In this document: positions 1 to 4,915 of the stretch, in pieces
Numbering within the stretch: position 1 is the stretch's first letter
Layout: every line of letters begins with the position of its first letter
Assembly: GCA_029937205.1 (NCBI GenBank)
Contig: JAPYQV010000195.1
Coordinates: forward strand, 1-5,893
From: Alphaproteobacteria bacterium
GTDB taxonomy: Bacteria; Pseudomonadota; Alphaproteobacteria; UBA828
Direction: 5' to 3'
DNA length: 5,893 nt
The notes under the pieces: model-generated
What the model was told of the DNA's origin: nothing
Databases searched by the model: none
Seen by the model: only the letters and a program-made list of their open reading frames with translations
Program-made: the position numbers and the translations under genes

Positions 1-272
1 CTGCCGAACTGCTCGTGATCGCCGATCTTGATTAGGTAGGCATCATACTCGGCGCCGCTTTTTCCCAGCGCCAGCAGCTCTTCCAAGAGGATCGTGACCT
101 TGACGCCATTGGGTGTCGCCAGCGAGTAAAGCTGCAGCGGATGCTGGCCGACCGGCAGTTCCTTCTCATGGGTGGCGCCGGCGATTGGGCGGTTGATTTT
201 GGCCCAGGTACCGCCGCTCTCGGATTCCCACGTCCAGACTTTCGGCGGTGTATAGGTCGATGTGTCGGGCAT
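1..272 (-). CDS. yghU: YghU-type glutathione S-transferase / GSH-dependent disulfide reductase (partial, 5' end only)
   Basis: The first 90 residues of a cytosolic glutathione S-transferase of the YghU/YfcG group; the rest lies beyond base 1. Family members use bound glutathione to reduce disulfides and organic peroxides, and full-length YghU is close to 290 residues. The visible part closely follows E. coli YghU as I remember it: VWTW at 12-15, INRP at 26-29, THEKELPVG at 34-42, HPLQLYSL at 44-51, then the thioredoxin-fold segment TPNGVKVTILLEELLALG at 53-70 and GAEYDA at 73-78. N27 of the NRP motif sits where YghU uses an asparagine near the glutathione thiol in place of a catalytic Tyr, Ser or Cys. 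The ATG at 272-270 is chosen because GGAAAG lies at 286-281, eight bases upstream, and because the N-terminus matches the family. It follows the broken dehydrogenase gene by 85 bases and may have its own promoter. Identification is firm. Confidence 0.93.
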   Translation of the reverse strand, partial: MPDTSTYTPPKVWTWESESGGTWAKINRPIAGATHEKELPVGQHPLQLYSLATPNGVKVTILLEELLALGKSGAEYDAYLIKIGDHEQFG

Positions 273-303
273 GATTTGTGCTTTCCAATGATGATGCGAA
301 TCT

Positions 304-332
304 TAGATACGAAACCGATTAGATGGGGTCAA
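304..332 (-). promoter_or_regulatory. Candidate sigma-70-like promoter for the yghU-type gene
   Basis: Read on the minus strand, TTGACC (332-327, five of six to the -35 consensus) is followed after 17 bases by TATCTA (309-304, only the first three bases match -10). A start about seven bases further on would give a leader of roughly 25 bases that includes the GGAAAG Shine-Dalgarno sequence. The weak -10 keeps confidence low; cotranscription from the upstream genes is the alternative. Confidence 0.33.
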
Positions 333-357
333 CAACAGGGTCATGCAACGACTATAG

Positions 358-1105
358 TTACATGCTGGACAAAAATCCGCCGTCAACATAGATCACCTGC
401 CCGTTGACAAAATTCGAAGCTTGCGACGCCAGAAAGACGGCGGCACCGGCCAATTCATCCGGTTCTCCCCATCTGCCAGCCGGGGTTCGATCGCACACCC
501 AGCGGCTGAACGCTTCGTCGTCCACAAGCGTCGCGTTTAGTTCGGTCGAAAAAAAGCCCGGGCCAATACCGTTGACCTGGACATTGTCTTTCGCCCATTC
601 CAGCGCCATGGATTTGGTCAGCATTTTCAAGCCGCCCTTGGCCGCCATATAGGGCGCAATGTTGGGCCGGCCGATCTCGTTGGCGAGCGAGCAGATGTTG
701 ATTATTTTGCCCGATTGCCGCCGCACCATTCCCGGCGCCACGGCTTGCGCGACCAGGAACGGCCCGGTCAAATTCGCCTCGATCACTCGCCGCCAGTCGG
801 CTTCGTGCAATTCGGCGAGCGGCTGGCGGTGTTGAATGCCGGCATTATTGACCAAAATGTCGATGGTCCCGATGTCGCCCACCGCCGCCTTGATCGCTTC
901 GGAATTGGTCACATCGAACGCTGAGGTCAGCACCGTGCCGCCCGCCGCGCGAAGTTCCGCGGCGGATTTGTCGAGGGTTTCCGGGTTGCGGCCATTCAAA
1001 AACAACGGTGGCGCCTTGCCCGGAAAAACCCTTCGCAATGGCAAAGCCGAGCCCCCGGCTGGCCCCGGTGATCAGGGCCACTTTCCCCGTAAGATCAAAC
1101 AACAT
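358..1105 (-). pseudogene. Short-chain dehydrogenase/reductase, gluconate 5-dehydrogenase-like, frameshifted
   Basis: A classical SDR enzyme split between two frames. From the ATG at 1105-1103 one frame reads the NAD(P) motif TGASRGLG (residues 13-20) up to GATVV. The other frame resumes at LNGRNPETL and runs to the TAA at 358-360. Removing one base from the five-A run at 998-1002 (five T on the coding strand) joins them as GATVVLNGRN, giving 248 residues, normal for the family. The corrected protein has NNAG at 86-89 and the tetrad N111, S139, Y152, K156 with canonical spacing. [15 protein letters not shown] and the RTPAGRWGEP region with VNG near the C-terminus resemble E. coli IdnO, which interconverts 5-ketogluconate and gluconate. 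The substrate here is inferred. The start is 10 bases after the aminotransferase stop with no clear Shine-Dalgarno, suggesting translational coupling. The break may be a real mutation or a sequencing error; the otherwise intact motifs favour a recent or artefactual change. Confidence 0.85.
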
Positions 1106-1115
1106 GGATGTGTGA

Positions 1116-2459
1116 CTAGCTCATATTCTTGGCGATCTCCAAGATCGCCTGTTCGGTGATGCCGACGCAATGGTCGAGTTGCTCGCGGGTGGCGGTGTAG
1201 GCCGGGGCGAATTCGATGGCGGTGCCTTCTTCGCCGCCGAGCACGCCAAGCTCGGCCATGCGGTTTGCGATGGCTTTGACGGTATCGTCCTTGAACGGTT
1301 CCTTGGTCTTTTTATCCATGGTGAAATCGACGCAGGTCCACATGCCGAGACCGCGCACATCGCCGACGATGGGTAGTTCGCGCAGGCGCTGCATGCGCTC
1401 GAGGAAATAGGCTCCATTCTCGGTGCCCCGGGTGAGCAAATCCTGCTCTTCTAGAATGGCGATGGTTTCGAGTGCCGCCGCGCAGCCGCCGGGATGGCCG
1501 TTGTAGGTCTGGACATGGACATATTGCGTCAGCGTGTCGTGCACTTCCTCGGAAACGGTGGAAACGCCGAGCGGAAAATAGCCGGCCGAGATCGCCTTGC
1601 CGATCGACATGATATCGGCCTCGATGCCCCAATGTTCCATGGCAAACCATTTACCGGTGCGGCCGAAGCCGGTGATCACTTCATCAGCGATGAGGAGCAC
1701 GTCATATGTGTCGCAGATGGCGCGCACCCGGGCGAAGTAATCGTCCGGCGGCACCTGTACCCCGTCGCCCTGCATGATCGGTTCGGCAATGAAGGCGGCG
1801 ACATATTCCGGGCCTTCGTGCAGGATCTGCTGCTCGAGATAAGCGGCGCAAAATTCGCTCACTTCGGAGGCGTCCATGCCGAACGGCGTGCGGTAGAGAT
1901 TGGGCGACGGGATATGGCTGTAGCCGGGCACGCCGGGTTCGGTGATATGGCGGGTGCCGAGATAATCGGTGGCCGCGAGCGCCCCCATGGTGGCGCCGTG
2001 ATAGGCGTTCCAGCGCGCGATGATCTTGTGCGCGCGCGGCTTGTCGCCTTTCAGTCGATGATATTGCTTGGCCGCCTTGAACGACATCTCATTGGCTTCC
2101 GAGCCCGAACCGGCGAATACGCTGGCGGTCAACGTGCCGGGTGCCAGCTCGGCGATCTTGGCCGCGAGGCGCACCGTGACATCGACCACATTGGCGAACG
2201 TGCCGCCATAATGAAGGCCGACAAGCTGGTCATAGATCGCTTTGGCGATGCGATCCTGGCCGTAGCCGAGCGAGCTGGCGCGGGTCTGGGTGCTCATCAT
2301 GTCGAGGTAGGTCTTGCCCGCCGCGTCGGTGATCTCGAGGCCTTCCGCCGCGACAAAAATATTGGCGCCGTCGCTGCGCACATCGTCCTTGCGCGCCAGC
2401 GGAAACAGATAATGGTCGAGCGCATCCTGGGTCAGCGCGTCTATATTGGGCAGTGTCAT
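1116..2459 (-). CDS. Class III PLP-dependent aminotransferase (aspartate aminotransferase superfamily, omega-transaminase type)
   Basis: A complete 447-residue fold-type I aminotransferase, of usual length for class III. These enzymes move an amino group, often a terminal one, from an amine or amino acid to a keto acid in the cytosol. Visible sites: phosphate-binding GSGSE at 117-121; YHG at 153-155, whose aromatic residue stacks on [16 protein letters not shown] at 257-269, with D259 contacting the pyridine nitrogen; the PLP lysine K288 in [14 protein letters not shown]; and TYNGHP at 318-323 from the neighbouring subunit. The start is the ATG at 2459-2457, preceded by GGGAGAG at 2473-2467. 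An upstream in-frame start near 2540 is rejected because it would overlap the divergent gene and adds residues unlike the family. The stop lies 10 bases before the dehydrogenase start, so the two probably form an operon. Substrate is not identifiable; taurine-, beta-alanine- or putrescine-type transaminases and amino-sugar enzymes are all possible. Confidence 0.93.
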   Translation of the reverse strand: MTLPNIDALTQDALDHYLFPLARKDDVRSDGANIFVAAEGLEITDAAGKTYLDMMSTQTRASSLGYGQDRIAKAIYDQLVGLHYGGTFANVVDVTVRLAAKIAELAPGTLTASVFAGSGSEANEMSFKAAKQYHRLKGDKPRAHKIIARWNAYHGATMGALAATDYLGTRHITEPGVPGYSHIPSPNLYRTPFGMDASEVSEFCAAYLEQQILHEGPEYVAAFIAEPIMQGDGVQVPPDDYFARVRAICDTYDVLLIADEVITGFGRTGKWFAMEHWGIEADIMSIGKAISAGYFPLGVSTVSEEVHDTLTQYVHVQTYNGHPGGCAAALETIAILEEQDLLTRGTENGAYFLERMQRLRELPIVGDVRGLGMWTCVDFTMDKKTKEPFKDDTVKAIANRMAELGVLGGEEGTAIEFAPAYTATREQLDHCVGITEQAILEIAKNMS

Positions 2460-2533
2460 TTTCCGGCTCTCCCTGCTATTTGAGCTAATCTTGCGGTTTT
2501 GACCAAGGCCACGCAAGCAGGGAAGGAATAGCC
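2460..2533. promoter_or_regulatory. Divergent intergenic control region with two inverted repeats
   Basis: The 74 bases between two divergent start codons must hold the promoters of both genes unless transcription starts inside the opposite gene. Two inverted repeats are visible: TCCCTGCT (2470-2477) with AGCAGGGA (2516-2523), and CTTGCG (2490-2495) with CGCAAG (2512-2517). A shorter TTGACCAA (2499-2506) lies near the middle of the second pair. The outer arms overlap both Shine-Dalgarno regions, so part of that symmetry may only reflect two ribosome binding sites facing opposite ways. A possible minus-strand promoter is TTGGTC (2506-2501), 17 bases, TCAAAT (2483-2478), but it would start transcription almost on the ribosome binding site, so it is weak. 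The inner pair is the better operator candidate for a local regulator, which is not encoded in the window. Confidence 0.42.
2467..2473 (-). promoter_or_regulatory. Ribosome binding site that fixes the aminotransferase start
   Basis: GGGAGAG on the minus strand lies seven bases upstream of the ATG at 2459-2457. It supports this start over the longer frame that would begin near 2540. Confidence 0.7.
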
Positions 2534-3538
2534 ATGTCAAAGTTACGTTGGGGAATATTGAGCAGTTCGGGCTTTGCCGTCGAACATATCATTCCGGCAT
2601 TGTTGCAATGCGAAGGGCTCGAGCTCACGGTGGTCTCCAGCCGGAGCGCGGAAACGGCCAAACAATTGGCGGCAAAGTTCGGCATCGCGCGGGCGCACGG
2701 CTCCTATCAGGCGCTGGTCGAGGACCCGGAGCTCGATGTGGTGTACAACCCGCTGCCCAATCACCTTCATGTGCCGTGGTCGATCAAGGCGCTCGAAGCC
2801 GGCAAGCATGTGCTCTGCGAAAAGCCGCTCGCCATGAACGCGGCCGAGGCCGAGAACCTGATCGCGGCGCGCGACAAAGCCGGACTGCTGGTCCAGGAAG
2901 CCTTCGTCATCCGCCACCATCCGCAGTGGCGGCGGGTGCGCGAACTGGTCCGCGACGGGCGCATCGGCACCTTAAAAGGCGCGCAGGGCTGGCTCAGTTA
3001 TCGCCTCGAAGACGCGGAAAATTTTCGCAACAAGCCAGAGATGGGCGGCGGCGGCCTGATGGACATCGGCGTCTATCCCATGGTGACATCGCGCTACATA
3101 TTCGAGGCCGAGCCCACGCGGGTGTTCGCCGCCATTCGGCGCGACGCGGAGACCGGCGTCGATTGCCTGGCCAGCGCCATATTGGATTATCCCGCCGGCC
3201 TCGCCAGCTTCACCTGCTCGACCGAGCTCGCGGTGCAGCAGCATATGGCGTTTTTCGGCAGCCACGGCCGAATTGAGCTGTCAGACCCCTTCGCCCAGGC
3301 GCCCGACCGCGAGGCGCAGATTCTGATCGGCGGCGACCGCGGCATTTGGGACCCTGCGGTGGAAAGCCATGAAAGCTTCGCGCCAACCAATATGTATATC
3401 AATCAAGCCGAGGAATTCTGCCAGGCCGTGGAGCGCGGCAAGCTCGAGTTTCCGCTGGAAGACGCCCTCGCAAACATGCGTATCCTCGATGCCCTGTTTC
3501 GCTCCGGCAACAGCGACGCCTGGGAGGCGGTAACATAG
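2534..3538 (+). CDS. Gfo/Idh/MocA-family NAD(P)-dependent oxidoreductase
   Basis: A complete 334-residue dehydrogenase of the glucose-fructose oxidoreductase / inositol dehydrogenase / MocA family, which oxidises or reduces a hydroxyl of sugars, sugar acids, inositols or dihydrodiols in the cytosol. The N-terminal Rossmann domain (about 1-120) begins RWGILSSSGFA at 5-15, with PLPNHLH at 73-79 and the hallmark CEKPLAMNAAEAE at 95-107, including K97. The C-terminal alpha/beta domain carries GGGGLMDIGVYP at 171-182, with D177 and Y181 where many members have Asp and His. This resembles the dihydrodiol and xylose dehydrogenase branch (from memory). The start ATG has AAGGA at 2523-2527, six bases upstream. 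It is transcribed away from the aminotransferase across 74 bases, implying shared control and perhaps a shared pathway. The canonical GxGxxA cofactor loop appears as GILSSSGFA, which is unusual. Family assignment is firm; substrate and NAD versus NADP preference are unknown. Confidence 0.94.
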   Translation: MSKLRWGILSSSGFAVEHIIPALLQCEGLELTVVSSRSAETAKQLAAKFGIARAHGSYQALVEDPELDVVYNPLPNHLHVPWSIKALEAGKHVLCEKPLAMNAAEAENLIAARDKAGLLVQEAFVIRHHPQWRRVRELVRDGRIGTLKGAQGWLSYRLEDAENFRNKPEMGGGGLMDIGVYPMVTSRYIFEAEPTRVFAAIRRDAETGVDCLASAILDYPAGLASFTCSTELAVQQHMAFFGSHGRIELSDPFAQAPDREAQILIGGDRGIWDPAVESHESFAPTNMYINQAEEFCQAVERGKLEFPLEDALANMRILDALFRSGNSDAWEAVT

Positions 3539-3568
3539 AAGGCCGGCACCATGGCCAAATAAACGCGG

Positions 3569-3582
3569 TCCAATGCATTGGA
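3569..3582. repeat. Perfect 14-base palindrome between the oxidoreductase and the pseudogene
   Basis: TCCAATGCATTGGA is its own reverse complement. It lies 30 bases after the oxidoreductase stop and just before the first recognisable sulfotransferase codons, where base composition changes. It has no T tract and no loop, so a terminator is unlikely. A dimeric-protein binding site, a rearrangement scar or chance are all possible. Confidence 0.5.
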
Positions 3583-3597
3583 TAAGGCAAAAAATTA

Positions 3598-4227
3598 GCC
3601 CTAGCGCGGGCCGCCATTGGTTTGCTTCTCGCGCAGTATGATCACGAAAATGTTAAATTTATCGGCAAAAATACACCTGATAATGTTCTTTACCTGCCGA
3701 TTCTGGGCCGTCTTTTACCTAAAGCGCGATTTATTCACGTTATTCGGGACGGACGCGATAGCGCGGTCTCCGGCTGGTTTCGTAATGTGCGGGTCTCCGA
3801 AAAATGGGCATGAAAGGAATTTGGCGGTTTTTCGGCATTCGCCGAACATTACGCGGGCGTATGGGTGACTAATGTGCATGCCGGAGTTGAATTCGGTGCC
3901 CTCTATCCAGAACGTTATTATGAAATAAGATATGAAGACCTGTCGATCAACTGCAGCGATGTCCAACGTGGCATCCTGAATTTGATCGGCGCATCGGAAG
4001 CTGCGGGAATAAATGACAAATGCGTGACAGCCGGTAGTTTCACAAGATTGGCGAAGCGCCGCTCAACGGGCGTATAAAATCGTAAAACCCATATCTGTAA
4101 AGGTGTTCAAGGTGGTTGGAAGTTTTAATTTGACGGCGATAGGCACGCTGGGTTTAACGAACAATGCGGGCTGTTGCTCGACGAATTGGGTTATAAGTTG
4201 TCCGATGAACCGGGCAAGGGAATTTGA
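3598..4227 (+). pseudogene. Sulfotransferase-family pseudogene (N-terminus missing, three in-frame stops)
   Basis: Remnant of a PAPS-dependent sulfotransferase, an enzyme that moves a sulfuryl group to a hydroxyl or amine. A single frame runs from about 3598 to the TGA at 4225-4227. It reads LARAAIGLLLAQYDHENV, IGKNTPDNVLYLPILGRL, then the 3'-phosphate-binding motif FIHVIRDGRDSAVSGWF (Arg codon 3745, Ser codon 3769), then TNVHAGVEFGALYPERYYEI with RYEDL, and near the end KGVQGGWKF and CGLLLDELGYKLSDEPG. Three stops interrupt it without changing frame: TGA 3811-3813 after SEKWA, TAA 4075-4077 after RRSTGV, and TAA 4126-4128 after GGWKF. CGA to TGA and GAA to TAA are plausible single changes. 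The first 80 or so residues, including the 5'-phosphosulfate loop (PKSGT-like), are absent; the preceding gene's 3' end lies where they should be. It is visibly lower in GC than its neighbours, suggesting transfer or relaxed selection. A functional product is very unlikely. Confidence 0.82.
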
Positions 4228-4347
4228 AACACCATCGATTTAAAAACCTGAACCATTCATTTCAGAATTGTACTGTCCATATGTTAAGGGCGAGATGTCC
4301 GGCGATGCTCGATTTTGACGATCTTACGGGCCACCGGTAATGTGAAT

Positions 4348-4360
4348 GCATCAGTGATGC
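4348..4360. repeat. Small perfect inverted repeat
   Basis: GCATCA and TGATGC are separated by one base. They lie inside a wider pairing of ACGGG (4326-4330) with CCCGT (4370-4374), so the transcript could fold. No T tract follows, so a classical terminator is not supported. Confidence 0.4.
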
Positions 4361-4385
4361 CTGCGCCATCCCGTGTTTAACATTT

Positions 4386-4411
4386 CTAATTTTTAATATT
4401 TTAAAAAATAG
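4386..4411. repeat. AT-rich imperfect palindrome
   Basis: The 26 bases from CTAATTTTT to AAAAAATAG pair in 10 of 11 outer positions and are almost purely A and T. It ends next to the candidate -35 of the small gene. It may be an upstream AT-rich promoter element, a bend, a nucleoid-protein site, or a weak bidirectional terminator. Confidence 0.45.
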
Positions 4412-4412
4412 T

Positions 4413-4439
4413 TTGTCATTTCATGCTGTTCAGTATAAG
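4413..4439 (+). promoter_or_regulatory. Candidate sigma-70-like promoter for the small basic protein
   Basis: TTGTCA (4413-4418, five of six) and TATAAG (4434-4439, five of six) are good matches, but the 15-base spacer is shorter than the usual 16-18. They lie 40 bases ahead of the ATG at 4479, downstream of the AT-rich palindrome. AAGTG-A-CACTT at 4437-4447 overlaps the -10 and the likely start, where a repressor site could sit. Confidence 0.45.
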
Positions 4440-4468
4440 TGACACTTTATATATCTTTCCCCTAATTA

Positions 4469-4473
4469 GAGAG
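4469..4473 (+). promoter_or_regulatory. Ribosome binding site deciding the small gene's start
   Basis: GAGAG lies five bases before the ATG at 4479 and overlaps the alternative GTG at 4473, which would otherwise have no binding site. It therefore favours the ATG. The match to the Shine-Dalgarno consensus is only moderate. Confidence 0.5.
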
Positions 4474-4478
4474 TGAAC

Positions 4479-4772
4479 ATGGCCAAGAAGCCCAGCCAAA
4501 AATTTAACGAAAGAAACCTCAACAAAGGCCAAATGCGTAAGTTAAACGCGTTGCGCAAGTCGCTTGGCGCGGATATCGCCAACAAGGCCTTCGGTGAATG
4601 GATCGAGAAGCAGGCGAAGCAACCGGACAGTGCGCCGGTCGATGCCAATGCCGAGGTTATCGCCGATACGCTTGAGCCCTTAACCAAGCAGGGCAAATTG
4701 CGCATCCCGCGTGGCGGCTATTTGGTGCGCCGTGGCCGTGGACGCGTCATTGTTGAACGCGTGCGGCCCTAA
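4479..4772 (+). CDS. Small basic protein of unknown function (97 residues)
   Basis: I do not recognise this protein and assign no function. The product has 11 lysines and 11 arginines against 10 acidic residues, so it is clearly basic. Residues 1-48 look helical and Lys-rich (KGQMRKLNALRKSLG at 16-30, then AFGEWIEKQAK). Residues 49-58 form a Pro/Ala/Asp linker. The C-terminus GGYLVRRGRGRVIVERVRP (79-97) alternates basic and branched hydrophobic residues, suggesting a beta-hairpin or a nucleic-acid-contacting tail. There is no signal peptide, membrane segment or Cys. The ATG at 4479 is preferred over the in-frame GTG at 4473 because GAGAG at 4469-4473 is suitably placed for it. It has a candidate promoter upstream and a hairpin after its stop, so it is probably monocistronic. 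It looks like a conserved hypothetical gene. A role in nucleic-acid or ribosome binding is only an inference from charge. Confidence 0.78.
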   Translation: MAKKPSQKFNERNLNKGQMRKLNALRKSLGADIANKAFGEWIEKQAKQPDSAPVDANAEVIADTLEPLTKQGKLRIPRGGYLVRRGRGRVIVERVRP

Positions 4773-4793
4773 TTCGAAAGCGGATTGATTGGT

Positions 4794-4820
4794 ATCGCCT
4801 CGGGGCCTCCCGTTGGCGAT
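4794..4820 (+). terminator. GC-rich hairpin after the small basic gene
   Basis: ATCGCC (4794-4799) pairs with GGCGAT (4815-4820), and inside it CGGG (4801-4804) pairs with CCCG (4809-4812) around a four-base loop, with only a small internal bulge. It begins 21 bases after the stop codon. No T tract follows on either strand, so it may be an intrinsic terminator of the U-poor kind, a 3'-end stabiliser, or one side of a Rho-dependent end between convergent genes. Confidence 0.45.
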
Positions 4821-4890
4821 CCGATCAGCCGCAGCATTTGCTTTGGAACTTCGCGGCAGCGCTGGCATCGGGTTGATGTCGGTTAAATTA

Positions 4891-4902
4891 CGCCGATCGG
4901 CG
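4891..4902 (-). terminator. Palindrome after the sthA stop, possible weak terminator
   Basis: CGCCGATCGGCG is a perfect 12-base palindrome 13 bases past the sthA stop. On the minus strand it is followed by TAATTT, a poor T tract. As a hairpin it gives a four-pair stem with a GATC loop, which is short for a terminator. It could equally be a protein site or chance. Confidence 0.28.
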
Positions 4903-4915
4903 CGCTGCGTTCTGC

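Larger units (their letters stand above)
4228..4478. other. AT-rich non-coding stretch between the pseudogene and the small gene
   Basis: No credible reading frame in either direction. It contains short inverted repeats: CTGAA/TTCAG at 4248-4265, GCATCA-G-TGATGC at 4348-4360, an AT palindrome at 4386-4411 and AAGTG-A-CACTT at 4437-4447. A candidate promoter lies just before the small gene. The left part may be remains of whatever followed the sulfotransferase; the right part is probably the control region of the 4479 gene. Confidence 0.55.

Noticed and set aside
358..1044. A shorter intact dehydrogenase starting at the TTG at 1044-1042
   Set aside because: It would lack the TGASRGLG cofactor motif and starts with residues unlike the family, without a ribosome binding site. 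It is the downstream part of the frameshifted gene.
1494..2483. Open plus-strand frame of 329 codons opposite the aminotransferase
   Set aside because: It is the antisense shadow of a gene with all class III aminotransferase motifs. Its translation shows no family signature and no ribosome binding site supports it.
2460..2540. N-terminal extension of the aminotransferase to about 2540
   Set aside because: It overlaps the start of the divergent gene, adds residues not typical of the family, and the ATG at 2459 has a good GGGAGAG site.
2548..3276. Plus-strand frame of 242 codons inside the Gfo/Idh/MocA gene
   Set aside because: Arg/Gly-rich translation typical of an out-of-frame high-GC reading; the overlapping frame carries the EKP and GGGGLMDIG motifs.
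3541..3556. GGCC/GGCC pairing as a terminator for the oxidoreductase gene
   Set aside because: Only four pairs and no T tract; not enough to call termination.
3715..3966. Minus-strand frame of 83 codons over the sulfotransferase relic
   Set aside because: No recognisable motif; the plus strand across the same bases reads clear sulfotransferase sequence.
3539..4478. Insertion sequence or prophage remnant explaining the low-GC stretch
   Set aside because: No transposase or integrase sequence, no terminal inverted repeats and no flanking direct repeats could be found by eye.
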